Below, piece by piece: positions 7,270-15,173 of a stretch of 64,000 nt of DNA (positions within the stretch are counted from its first letter, which is position 1; every line of letters starts with the position of its first letter). Source of the DNA: Alistipes sp. (GTDB taxonomy: Bacteria > Bacteroidota > Bacteroidia > Bacteroidales > Rikenellaceae); assembly GCA_022782405.1 (NCBI GenBank), contig JALFNK010000018.1:1-64000 (forward strand), in the 5' to 3' direction. Below the pieces are notes generated by a model, which was not told the DNA's origin, did no database searches, and worked only from the letters and a program-made list of their open reading frames with translations. The translations under genes were made by a program, and so were the position numbers.

Positions 7270-7984
7270 TTACGGCGGAGTATACCTTGCGGAAAAGAGT
7301 TGAGTGGTCATCGTCTGTACCATCTTGCGGAAGTGGTGTACAGGGATTACAAACGACAGTTCATCGGCCTGAATGAGGAGTCGTACCGAAAGGTCGAACA
7401 TTCCAATAAAGCAACTACGCCCTTGCCGACGGTTTTCGCGCACAACGAAGGTGACGATACTGCAGCAACCCGATGTGAAGCGCAAGCCGGCGGTATCATC
7501 GCTGTCGTTGTCGTAGAAGGCCAACAAGCATAGTGCCAACAGCAGGTCAGGTATGGCGAAGAAGAGTATTTCCTCGCCCCACCCTGCCGCTTCGAAACGG
7601 TCCATGCGCACAAAGTTAGGGTATGGCTTCAGCGCGGGCGCGAGATCCAGGCCGATGATGTAATTCCTACCGGCTGCAGCATTTGCTTGTAGTACTCAAC
7701 CTCCGAGGCGAAGGCGGGAATACGCTCCCATATCAAGGCTGAGACCGTGTAGAGGTTTCCGCCACCGCACGGTACGTTATCGTCCGAGAGGGTGAGCAGC
7801 TCGCCGTCGCATACCTTGCGCATGACTCCCGCCATGCAACGCTGCACCTTGCCCGCCACCAGAATGTCGTCGCATCCGAATACAATAATAGGAAGCGCGG
7901 CGTTCAGTCCGATGGCTACGCCGTAGAGATTCAAGAATGCGCATATCTTAGGCTGCAGAGGTTGGTTAGCGCCTGCTGTGGCTG
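7270..7984 (-). pseudogene. frameshifted, 5'-truncated DUF169-like gene
   Basis: On the minus strand, one frame reads from 7984 as AATAGANQPLQPKICAFLNLYG and continues through VFGCDDILVAGKVQRC to about 7670. The same protein then continues in another frame as IIGLDLAPALKPYPNFVRMD, ILFFAIPDLLLALC, FTSGCCSIVTFVVRENR and FIGMFDLSVR to a stop at 7270. The pattern GC-SI-T...R..GMFDLS.R resembles DUF169 proteins. A single-base indel near 7668 breaks the gene, and the N-terminus is missing because the neighbouring M48 gene ends exactly where this relic begins. Confidence 0.65.
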
Positions 7985-8950
7985 CTAAAACTGTTCGAGT
8001 ATGCGTATGCGCTCCTCGATGGGCGGGTGGGTAGCGAAGAGGCTGCCGAGACTACCGATCAGGCCCGAAGCCTGCTTGCCCGGGTGCTGTATGAAGAGCT
8101 GTGCCACATCGTCGCGCGTGACCGCCTCGATGTCCGGGTCAGCCGATATCTTGCGCAGGGCCGAAGCCAACGCCAGGGGGTTGCGGGTCATCTCGGCGGC
8201 GCCGGCGTCAGCCAGGTACTCACGCTTGCGCGATATGGCGAAACGCATCATCACGGCGAGCAGGTAGCCTATGGCGGCAACAATGATGGCAACGAGCAGC
8301 ATTACGATGGTCGAGCTTCCCTTGTCGTCACGGCTGGAGTTGCGGCGCGGGGTATAGAGTATCGAGCGGAAAGCTATCTCGGCCACCATCGAAAATACCC
8401 CGACAAAGACTATCGAGACGATCATCAGCCGTACGTCGTGGTTGCGTATGTGCGAGAGCTCGTGTGCGATGACGGCCTCTAGCTCGGCATCGTCCAGCTT
8501 GTCGATTATGCCCTTCGAGAGAGTCACGGTGTATGTACGCTCATTTATGCCGCTGGCAAAAGCATTGAGCGAGGCGTCGTCGATGATGTTTATCTTGGGC
8601 ATCTTCATGCCCTGGCTCAGGCAGAGGTTCTCGACCAGATTGTATACACGCTTGCACTCCCTGCGCTCGAGGGGCTTCGCGCCCGTCGACGACTTTATGA
8701 TCTGCGTGTTGGCGAAGTATGCTATGACAAACCACACCAACGTACCGCCCAGAGCGTAGGGCGCACATTCGGCGAACATGACGTTTGCCACAGATAGCAG
8801 CGACTCGCTCTCCGGCGCCGACTGCAGCCACGCGATTATGAGGCAGAAGAGGTATACCATACCCACTACGAGGCACGGGAACATGAGTATCAGGACGATG
8901 GACCGAGCATCGTTGCGGCTCTTCTGAGTCTGTATGCCGACGTACTCCAT
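7985..8950 (-). CDS. M48-family membrane metalloprotease (HtpX-like)
   Basis: A 321-residue inner-membrane zinc protease. Membrane segments lie near residues 19-41, 63-80, 175-197 and 210-232. The zinc motif is HELSH (163-167, in VIAHELSHIRNHD), and the third ligand would be the Glu of REYLADAGAAEM after the last membrane segment. HtpX-like proteases cleave misfolded membrane proteins on their cytoplasmic side. It lies 8 bases downstream of lemA, a pairing seen in many bacteria. The stop at 7985-7987 abuts a DUF169-like relic, so the 3' flank has been rearranged. Confidence 0.92.
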   Translation of the reverse strand: MEYVGIQTQKSRNDARSIVLILMFPCLVVGMVYLFCLIIAWLQSAPESESLLSVANVMFAECAPYALGGTLVWFVIAYFANTQIIKSSTGAKPLERRECKRVYNLVENLCLSQGMKMPKINIIDDASLNAFASGINERTYTVTLSKGIIDKLDDAELEAVIAHELSHIRNHDVRLMIVSIVFVGVFSMVAEIAFRSILYTPRRNSSRDDKGSSTIVMLLVAIIVAAIGYLLAVMMRFAISRKREYLADAGAAEMTRNPLALASALRKISADPDIEAVTRDDVAQLFIQHPGKQASGLIGSLGSLFATHPPIEERIRILEQF

Positions 8951-8958
8951 CGTGCAAC

Positions 8959-9516
8959 TCAGAACTTGATCTCGGGGGCCTTGTCGATAGCAGGACGCTG
9001 GTCGCCCAAGTCGAACATCATCTCCTTGCCGAAGCCGAACATGCCGGCAAAGATGTTCGACGGGAAAGTCTCGACAGCGTTGTTGAGCTCGCGCGTGGCC
9101 GAGTTGAAGTAACGGCGTGCGGCTGCTAGCTTGTTCTCAACATCGGAGATCTCCTCCTGCAGCTGCAGGAAGCTCTGATTGGCCTTCAGGTCGGGGTAGG
9201 CCTCAAGGGTGACGCGTAAGCCCGACAAGGCCGACGTGAGGGCGTTTTCAGCGACGATCTTGTCGTTGATCGAGGTAGCGTTTACAGCGCTGTTGCGTGC
9301 CGAGATCACCCTGTCGAGCGTCTCCTTCTCGTGGGCAGCATATCCCTTGACGGTCGATACCAGCTGGGGTATGAGGTCGTGGCGCTGCTTGAGTTGTACA
9401 TCAATGTCGGCAAAGGCGTTCTCACGGTTGTTGCGCAATTTTACCAGACGGTTGTATATGCCGGCAACCCACAAGCCGAGCACTACGACGATGGCGATAA
9501 TAATCAACAGTGGCAT
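8959..9516 (-). CDS. lemA: LemA family protein
   Basis: The 185-residue form begins MPLLIII at 9516, giving one N-terminal membrane segment followed by a helical LemA domain: YNRLVKLRNN, AFADIDVQLKQRHDLIPQLV and the ending FNSATRELNNAVETFPSNIFA. An upstream in-frame ATG at 9588 would add 24 charged residues before the anchor, so the inner start is preferred. LemA proteins are membrane-anchored with a four-helix domain outside; their biochemical role is not established. It is the first gene of a lemA-M48 pair. Confidence 0.92.
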   Translation of the reverse strand: MPLLIIIAIVVVLGLWVAGIYNRLVKLRNNRENAFADIDVQLKQRHDLIPQLVSTVKGYAAHEKETLDRVISARNSAVNATSINDKIVAENALTSALSGLRVTLEAYPDLKANQSFLQLQEEISDVENKLAAARRYFNSATRELNNAVETFPSNIFAGMFGFGKEMMFDLGDQRPAIDKAPEIKF

Positions 9517-9690
9517 ATCGTTCCAATGATTTAGTTTCGCTTTCCGGCGGCGCTTGTCCGCAGCCCGCACCGCATACTTTTCGGGCATGAATATAGGAAA
9601 TTTTTTCCAAAAAAGTCCTCGTTCGCGGCGTAATTTGCCCTTTCAGGTGGAAAAGCCTACCTTTAGGCAAAATATGATACGTTTGTCTAT

Positions 9691-9809
9691 GATAGATTAC
9701 TTACTACCGTTGCCGCCATGCTCCTTCTGGTGGCATGCGTCCCGAGGCCTGCTGTGAGGCTCGATTTCGAAAGTCTGATTGGCGACAGCGTAATGGTTAC
9801 CTATCAACC
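9691..9809 (+). pseudogene. 5' fragment of a lipoprotein gene
   Basis: The plus strand encodes a lipoprotein-type leader, RLLTTVAAMLLLVACVPRP, followed by AVRLDFESLIGDSVMVTYQ, and then runs straight into the queD relic at about 9810. The in-frame start is lost: the ATG at 9689 is one base out of frame. A TACGTTTG box at 9678-9685 may be its old promoter. This is a truncated gene whose remaining part was replaced by the rearranged queD-fur copy. Confidence 0.55.
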
Positions 9810-10335
9810 CTTCAGCAGGTCGTAGACAATCTTGATCATCCCCTCAACCGTCAGCATCTCCTTCGTGACTACCAGGCGGCAATCGGGATAGGCCGTGGCC
9901 AGCTCCGTTTTGAAGGCCGGGCCCTTCATCTTGTTCTGCGGGTGTCCGTTGCGGATGCCCTGCTTCTCGTAGACGTCCAGAATGGCCGGCAGCAGCGGAT
10001 CATCCTCCGCAAAATCAGCGCATAGTCGAAATTCCGGAGCACGTTCCACGCTACCTTCTGAATCTCGTTGCAGGGGTAAACCATGTTTACGCCCGCCTCG
10101 ATGCTATCCTCCACCTCGATGGTTAACTGTCCCGTGTGGCCGTGGAGATACTGAGCCTCTCCTTGAAAACCGTAGAAACGGTGTGCATACTGCAGATCAA
10201 ATGTTGTGATACTTCTCATAACAAATTGCGGTTTTAAGTTAGACGTTCTTTTTCAGTGTTACCTGTACCTGTACTTTACCGATCTCCTCCGTCGGAATGA
10301 TAGGTAAACGACAAACAATTTGCCAATCAGAAAAA
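9810..10335 (-). pseudogene. relic of a second queD-fur locus (5' part of queD, 3' part of fur)
   Basis: 9812-10295 aligns with 970-1456 at very high identity, covering the N-terminal two thirds of the QueD-like gene and the last codons of the fur-like gene. A one-base deletion near 10010 (CATCCTCCGCAAAAT against CATCCTCGCGCAGGAC) frameshifts queD, and the long start codon is changed to ACG. Beyond 10296 the similarity resumes weakly with 1590-1625 of fur, so about 130 bases of fur were deleted. It cannot make either protein. Confidence 0.88.
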
Positions 10336-10868
10336 TTAGCATCAAAATAATTTTCATAAACTAAGAGAGAATTCAAAGAATCTATTAAAAGAGTATCTAA
10401 AATAGATGCCTATCGGTTTTCACACTGCCGATAAACGGACAAGTTCCTGCTATCTGGCTTACTCGCAACCGGAGGCAGCTGTTATCAAACCGAGGCCAAT
10501 CGTTTGAACATTGTTCAGTGTCAACGTACTCTTAATTCTGATCGCCTGGAAACACCTCGGATATATACGCCGGCAACGAGAAATGGAAGCCTTGATGTTA
10601 ATCGTCAATGCATTCGTCCCTTTGGCAACGTACAATTAGCTGTTTCCTGCCGAAACGCAGTTTTCGTTTCCCATGCAAATTCTGCTGTACTGTTCCATGC
10701 AGGTTGTGTGGATTGTCTCGATTGAAATTGCACCGGATTGGGTCGGATGCATCCGACAGCATAAAGCCGAAAAGCAAACCTTATCGGGCAAACAGCACTT
10801 TGAATCCAGAAAAGAGCTCTTGAAAAAGCGCTAAAACATGACATAAAAAGATCTTATTCTTCCTAGAT
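10336..10868. other. gene-free stretch
   Basis: About 530 AT-rich bases with only short, unsupported open frames on both strands. No domain, promoter-gene pairing or RNA structure was recognised. It separates the queD-fur relic from repeat copy 3. Confidence 0.45.
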
Positions 10869-11020
10869 ACATTTCCGATCCGGAGCAGGGAAAGAATCTT
10901 CCAAATTCAAACTTCGAACCCTCATTTTACATTTTCCCCAAAAATAAACCCCTGAAAAAGAGCATCAAAAAACGTTTTCCAACTTCTTTACAGCGTGTTA
11001 TTTTGCGGCATCGCCCATCA
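10869..11020 (+). repeat. dispersed repeat, copy 3 (partial)
   Basis: This segment matches the second half of copies 1 and 2: TCCG-TCCGGAGCAGGGAAAG, CTTCCAAATTCAAACTTCGAACC, TTTTACATTTTCC, then AAAAACGTTTTCC, CTTCTTTACAGCGTGTTATTTT and GCGGCATCG. The promoter and micro-ORF part is not recognisable. It lies in the same orientation as the other copies. 11021-11280 holds nothing recognised. Confidence 0.6.
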
Positions 11021-11286
11021 AATCAAAATACAGTATATCAATCATCTATAACACCATCTCGCATCGGATAGCCGGCCTAGAAAGCACCGATTCTACATAT
11101 ATCACAAAACGAGAATTCGACTATTGAACTATCCATACTTCCATATGTTCATCATGGCCAGCCGAAGTGGAAATCCAGCAAACGGAGCCCGGTTCCGGAT
11201 GATTCCTGCATCCGCATCCAATTTTGCTGCGGGAAATGCGGGAAAACATAAAGGGGCCGGGAAGTTCCATTTTCAGACAAAAACAG

Positions 11287-11294
11287 TATCTTTG
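11287..11294 (+). promoter_or_regulatory. -7 box of purC promoter
   Basis: TATCTTTG matches TAnnTTTG and lies 23 bases before the purC ATG. No perfect TTG is found 19-21 bp upstream. No purine riboswitch-like structure was seen in this short leader. Confidence 0.6.
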
Positions 11295-11317
11295 CAATCG
11301 ATAAACCTGCAAACATC

Positions 11318-12277
11318 ATGAACGCCATTACTCGTACCGATTTCACCTTCGAAGGCCAGAAAAGCAAATATGTGGGAAAAGTCCGCGACGTCTACGACAT
11401 CGACGACAAATACCTCGTCATGGTCGTAACCGACCGGATCTCGGCTTTCGACGTCGTCCTGCCCGAGGGTATTCCCTACAAGGGCCAGGTTCTGAATCAG
11501 ATCGCCGCCAAATTCCTCGATGCCACCACGGACATTCTCCCGAACTGGAAGCTGGCCGTACCCGACCCGATGGTCACCGTGGGCCGCAAGTGCGAACCAT
11601 TCAAGGTGGAGATGGTCATCCGCGGCTACCTCTCGGGCCACGCCTGGAGAGAGTACAAGGCCGGCAAAAGGACCATCTGCGGCGTGGAGATGCCCGAAGG
11701 GATGGTGGAGAACCAGAAATTCCCCGAACCGATCATCACCCCGACCTCGAAGGCCGCCGAAGGCCACGACGAAGACATTTCAAAGGAGGAGATCATCGCA
11801 TCGGGACTTGTAAGCCGCGAAGAGTACGAGCAACTCGAAAAGTATACACGAGCCATCTACCAACGGGGCTGTGAGATCGCCGCCAAGATGGGCTTGATTC
11901 TCGTGGATACGAAATACGAGTTCGGAAAGAAGGATGGTGTCATCTACCTCATGGACGAGATCCACACCCCCGACTCGTCGCGTTACTTCTATGCCGAAGG
12001 ATACGAGGAGCGGCTCGCCCGGGGCGAGCGCCAGAAGCAGCTCTCGAAGGAGTTCGTCCGGGAGTGGCTCATGGCCAACGGATTTCAGGGACAAGCCGGA
12101 CAGCAGGTTCCCGAAATGACCCCTCAGATCGTTGCCGGCATCACCGACCGATATGTCGAGCTCTATGAGAAGATCACCGGCGAGAAGTTCGTCAAGGCTG
12201 CCGACGCCGCTGATACGGGAACCATCCTGCAACGGATCGAAAGGAACGTTACGGAGTGTCTGAAGGGCCTCAAGTAG
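11318..12277 (+). CDS. purC: phosphoribosylaminoimidazole-succinocarboxamide synthase
   Basis: A 319-residue SAICAR synthetase that condenses CAIR with aspartate using ATP in purine biosynthesis, in the cytoplasm. Family motifs are clear: GKVRDVYD (20-27), [19 protein letters not shown] (38-56), [13 protein letters not shown] (about 101-113), [22 protein letters not shown] (about 203-224). The length is that of the longer bacterial/fungal form rather than the short E. coli type. It is monocistronic, with its own promoter and a strong terminator. Confidence 0.97.
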   Translation: MNAITRTDFTFEGQKSKYVGKVRDVYDIDDKYLVMVVTDRISAFDVVLPEGIPYKGQVLNQIAAKFLDATTDILPNWKLAVPDPMVTVGRKCEPFKVEMVIRGYLSGHAWREYKAGKRTICGVEMPEGMVENQKFPEPIITPTSKAAEGHDEDISKEEIIASGLVSREEYEQLEKYTRAIYQRGCEIAAKMGLILVDTKYEFGKKDGVIYLMDEIHTPDSSRYFYAEGYEERLARGERQKQLSKEFVREWLMANGFQGQAGQQVPEMTPQIVAGITDRYVELYEKITGEKFVKAADAADTGTILQRIERNVTECLKGLK

Positions 12278-12336
12278 CGCACGGCCCCTCTTCCGGGATC
12301 GAAGCGCATGAGCACATAAGAGGCGTATGAGAAGCC

Positions 12337-12373
12337 AAAACGGCGGGTCGTCATTTGACCCGCCGTTTTTTTT
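12337..12373 (+). terminator. rho-independent terminator after purC
   Basis: A perfect stem CGGCGGGTC/GACCCGCCG (12341-12349 with 12357-12365), extended by A/T pairs, is followed by eight T residues. The A-rich left flank lets it act on the minus strand too. Confidence 0.92.
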
Positions 12374-12454
12374 CGCCTATTCGGAAAAATCTGCCGCATG
12401 TCCGTGCGCAGAAGCGGTAATAACATTCTACAAACGATAGGAAGCGATACACAA

Positions 12455-12487
12455 ACAAAAAAACGACTCACGGTTCCGTAAGTCGTT
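12455..12487 (-). terminator. terminator of the downstream tRNA-Val copy
   Basis: Just 3' of the tRNA on the minus strand, AACGACT/AGTCGTT arms with an inner CGG/CCG pair form a hairpin followed by a long T-run (A-tract 12455-12463 on the plus strand). A similar hairpin follows the other tRNA-Val. Confidence 0.7.
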
Positions 12488-12497
12488 AATTAATTTG

Positions 12498-12572
12498 TGG
12501 GAGCTGAGGGATTCGAACCCCCGACCCTCTGCTTGTAAGGCAGACGCTCTGAACCAGCTGAGCTAAGCTCCC
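12498..12572 (-). tRNA. tRNA-Val (anticodon TAC), copy A
   Basis: A 75-nt cloverleaf reads on the minus strand: acceptor GGGAGCT/AGCTCCC with discriminator A, D arm AGCTCAGCTGGTTC, anticodon stem CTGC around loop CTTACAA, and T arm GGGGGTTCGAATCCC. The anticodon TAC decodes GTA and other GTN valine codons. No CCA is encoded. Its sequence is identical to the copy at 12767-12841. Confidence 0.96.
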
Positions 12573-12724
12573 CTTGGTGCTTTTGCGGGTGCAAATATAG
12601 AACAAATAAATCATTGCCGCAAGCCCCCGGTGCATTTTATGCGCTGCAACCCGATCGTTTTTTCAATTCGCTGGCATGACCGCTCCGAATGCCCGGCAAA
12701 GAGGCTGCACCGGAGCCCGACAAC

Positions 12725-12752
12725 AAAAAACGACCTGCATTTCGGCAAGTCG
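12725..12752 (-). terminator. terminator of the upstream tRNA-Val copy
   Basis: On the minus strand, 14 bases past the tRNA, CGACCTGC (12731-12738) pairs with GCAAGTCG (12745-12752) with one mismatch, followed by six or more T residues (A-tract 12725-12730 on the plus strand). Confidence 0.65.
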
Positions 12753-12766
12753 TCAATCGAAAATCG

Positions 12767-12841
12767 TGGGAGCTGAGGGATTCGAACCCCCGACCCTCTG
12801 CTTGTAAGGCAGACGCTCTGAACCAGCTGAGCTAAGCTCCC
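12767..12841 (-). tRNA. tRNA-Val (anticodon TAC), copy B
   Basis: A 75-nt cloverleaf with the same sequence as the copy at 12498-12572. Each copy has its own hairpin terminator with similar bases, so a unit of tRNA plus terminator (about 120 bp) seems to have been tandemly duplicated. Confidence 0.96.
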
Positions 12842-12975
12842 CTAAAAATGGCTCGGGACTGCAAAGGTAACTCTTTTTTTCGGAACTCCAAATTTCCGTC
12901 CGGAAATCTTCACTCCTCGAATCGGCCGTTTGCAGGCGTTTTGAAAAGAACCTTTACGCAACCCTCGCGCATCTG

Positions 12976-13049
12976 CGCCTGAACAAGGACTTGAACCTAG
13001 GACCCCATGATTAACAGTCATGTGCTCTAACCAACTGAGCTATTCAGGC
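12976..13049 (-). tRNA. tRNA-Asn (anticodon GTT)
   Basis: A 74-nt cloverleaf on the minus strand: acceptor GCCTGAA/TTCAGGC, D arm AGCTCAGTTGGTTAGAGC, anticodon stem CATGA/TCATG around loop CTGTTAA (anticodon GTT), and T arm with GGTTCAAGTCC. It is the first of three tRNA genes in this minus-strand cluster. Confidence 0.95.
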
Positions 13050-13143
13050 TTTTCGAAACCCGGTGTTATCCGTTTTCGGTGTGCAAATATACAGCAAAAA
13101 TTCATTCCCGCAAAATTATTGCGCGTTTTTTTACGAAAAAATG

Positions 13144-13151
13144 TACCTTTG
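13144..13151 (+). promoter_or_regulatory. -7 box of the DUF1573-nfn operon
   Basis: TACCTTTG matches TAnnTTTG and lies 23 bases before the ATG at 13175. A TTG at 13119-13121 is 22 bp upstream, slightly beyond the usual spacing. Confidence 0.6.
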
Positions 13152-13174
13152 CATCAATACAAGACCGATTCGAA

Positions 13175-14260
13175 ATGAAGCCAAAAGACATAATTTCTTT
13201 CATTATCTGCATATTAAGCGTTTCCTTCGCCCCGGCCCAAAACCGGCTGGCGTTCGAACCCGCCGTATGGGACTTCGGCGCCATCGAGGAGGCCGACGGA
13301 CCTGTGGACCACACCTTCACCGGGCGCAACGTCTCGGATCGTCCGCTGGTAATCCTCGATGTTACCTCCTCGTGCGGCTGCACCGTACCCAGTTTCTCCC
13401 GAAAGCCCGTGCTTCCGGGCGCCGAAACGCAGATCGTCGTGCGTTTCGACCCGACGAACCGGCCCGGATCCTTCGAAAAGGATCTGTGGATCTACGACTC
13501 CGACCGCAAACGGATCGCCACGATTTCCATTCGGGGCAGCGTCGTCCCCCGCAAAAAAAGCATCGAGGAACTATACCCCGTGGATGCGGGAAACGGACTG
13601 CGTCTCACCTCCACGCTCTGCGCCTTCACCTATATATATCCCGGCGTGAACATGCAGTCGGCCATCGGCTGCATCAACACCTCGGATCGTCCCATCGATC
13701 TCGACCTGCGTCCCGACCCGGAAATCCGAAGCGGCCTGCTGCAAACCGGGTTCCCGAAACGCCTCGAAGCCGGAGCCCGCGGCGAAATCAACCTCGCATA
13801 TCTCGTATCGGCCGACAAACCCCGATACGGGACTCTGCGCGACGCTCTCGAACTCTTCGTCAACGGAAAGAGCCGCGGGACAACGATCGTCGCACACGGA
13901 ATCGTTGCCGACAACCCCGCCGATATGCCCGAAAGCCGGGCTCCCCGCAGCGAAGTATCGGCCAACGTCCTGAAATTCGGGACCGTGAAGCACGGCGCTC
14001 CGATCCAGACTCTCCGCTTCACACTCACGAACACGGGTCGCGGAGCACTGGTCGTCCGCGCCGTGGAATGCGGCAAGGCGCTCGCCGTCTCGCTCGAGGC
14101 CGGCACGGAAATTCCCGCAGGAGGCTCCCGCGAGATCGAAGTGCTGCTCGATCCCCGCGAAGCCGCATACGGCGCCCAAAGCAGCTTTCTGCTGCTCATC
14201 ACGAACGACCCGATGCGTCCGATGCGCCGCATCCGCACCACGGCCGTCATAGAAGATTGA
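13175..14260 (+). CDS. exported DUF1573-domain protein
   Basis: A 361-residue protein with a signal peptide (residues 1-22, ending FAPAQ). Near residues 30-110 it has the DUF1573 Ig-like pattern: WDFGAIEEADGPVDHTFTGRN, VTSSCGCTVPSFSRKPVLPG and IVVRFDPTNRPGSFEK. A second, weaker copy of the beta-sandwich occupies the C-terminal third (LKFGTVKHGAPIQTLRFTLTNTG). DUF1573 proteins are common surface or periplasmic proteins of Bacteroidota without a known biochemical role. ATG 13175 was chosen because it gives the signal peptide and follows the promoter. It is the first gene of a tight operon with nfnA (28 bases). Confidence 0.88.
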   Translation: MKPKDIISFIICILSVSFAPAQNRLAFEPAVWDFGAIEEADGPVDHTFTGRNVSDRPLVILDVTSSCGCTVPSFSRKPVLPGAETQIVVRFDPTNRPGSFEKDLWIYDSDRKRIATISIRGSVVPRKKSIEELYPVDAGNGLRLTSTLCAFTYIYPGVNMQSAIGCINTSDRPIDLDLRPDPEIRSGLLQTGFPKRLEAGARGEINLAYLVSADKPRYGTLRDALELFVNGKSRGTTIVAHGIVADNPADMPESRAPRSEVSANVLKFGTVKHGAPIQTLRFTLTNTGRGALVVRAVECGKALAVSLEAGTEIPAGGSREIEVLLDPREAAYGAQSSFLLLITNDPMRPMRRIRTTAVIED

Positions 14261-14288
14261 CACGACAAACCGAAACGATACGAAAAAC

Positions 14289-15170
14289 ATGTACCCCATT
14301 CTTGAAAAAAGGGCCCTGGCCGAGAACATCTGGCTGATGAAGATCCTCGCCCCCCGTGTTGCCCGCGCGGCCCGGCCCGGACAGTTCGTCATCGTCCGTG
14401 CCGACGAACATGGCGAACGCATTCCCCTCACCATCTCGGACTACGACGCCGAACAGGGCAGCGTAACGATCGTCATACAGACCATCGGAGCCTCGACCCG
14501 CAAAATCTGCGCGCTCGAAGCGGGAGCGGCCCTCGCCGACTTCGCAGGGCCGCTGGGACACCCCTCGGCCTTCGTCGCCGCACCGCCCGAGGAGCTGCGC
14601 GGCAAACGGTTCATCTTCATTGCCGGAGGCGTCGGAACAGCTCCGGTTTACCCTCAGGTGAAGTGGCTCCACGAGCACGGCGTCGAGGCGGATGTCATCA
14701 TCGGCGCAAAGACCCGCGACATGCTCATCTATACGGAGCCGATGCGCGCCGTAGCCGGTAACCTCCATATCGCGACAGACGACGGATCGGAGGGATTCCA
14801 CGGTCTGGTAACCCAGTTGCTCGAGCAGCTTATCGCCGAGGGGAACCATTACGACGAGTGCGTGGCCATCGGCCCGATGGTCATGATGAAGTTCGTGGCC
14901 CTCACCACCAAAAAATACGAACTGAAAACCACCGTATCGCTCAACACGCTCATGGTGGACGGTACGGGCATGTGCGGCGCCTGCCGCGTTACGGTAGGCG
15001 GGAAAACCCGCTTCACCTGCGTCGAAGGGCCCGAGTTCGACGGCCACGAAGTCGATTTCGACGAGGCGATGCGCCGTCAGGGCATGTACCGCACGCAGGA
15101 GCAGCGCGCCGCAGCCATCGAGGCCGAGCGCGAGGCCGGACATGTATGTAAAATCGGATTGGACAAATAG
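14289..15170 (+). CDS. nfnA: ferredoxin-NADP+ oxidoreductase subunit alpha (NfnA/SudA-type)
   Basis: A 293-residue flavoprotein of the ferredoxin-NADP reductase fold. The N-terminal FAD barrel carries RIPLTISDYD, the NAD(P)-binding part carries FIFIAGGVGTAPVYPQ (about 111-126), and a C-terminal [2Fe-2S] site shows DGTGMCGACRVTVGGKTRFTC (about 222-242). This is the layout of NfnA and of the small subunit of sulfide dehydrogenase. Paired with NfnB it would bifurcate electrons between NADPH, NADH and ferredoxin, or act as sulfide dehydrogenase. Only three bases separate it from nfnB. Confidence 0.9.
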   Translation: MYPILEKRALAENIWLMKILAPRVARAARPGQFVIVRADEHGERIPLTISDYDAEQGSVTIVIQTIGASTRKICALEAGAALADFAGPLGHPSAFVAAPPEELRGKRFIFIAGGVGTAPVYPQVKWLHEHGVEADVIIGAKTRDMLIYTEPMRAVAGNLHIATDDGSEGFHGLVTQLLEQLIAEGNHYDECVAIGPMVMMKFVALTTKKYELKTTVSLNTLMVDGTGMCGACRVTVGGKTRFTCVEGPEFDGHEVDFDEAMRRQGMYRTQEQRAAAIEAEREAGHVCKIGLDK

Positions 15171-15173
15171 ACC

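Noticed and set aside
6551-7533. Plus-strand open frames of 176 and 182 codons
   Set aside because: They cross repeat copy 2 and the antisense of the DUF169 relic, have no recognised domain and no promoter or ribosome-site support.
9810-10219. A functional second QueD-like gene
   Set aside because: A one-base deletion near 10010 shifts the frame, and the 3' third is absent at this place.
11021-11317. A purine riboswitch before purC
   Set aside because: The expected leader after the -7 box is only 23 bases, too short for a riboswitch, and no matching conserved loops are visible upstream.
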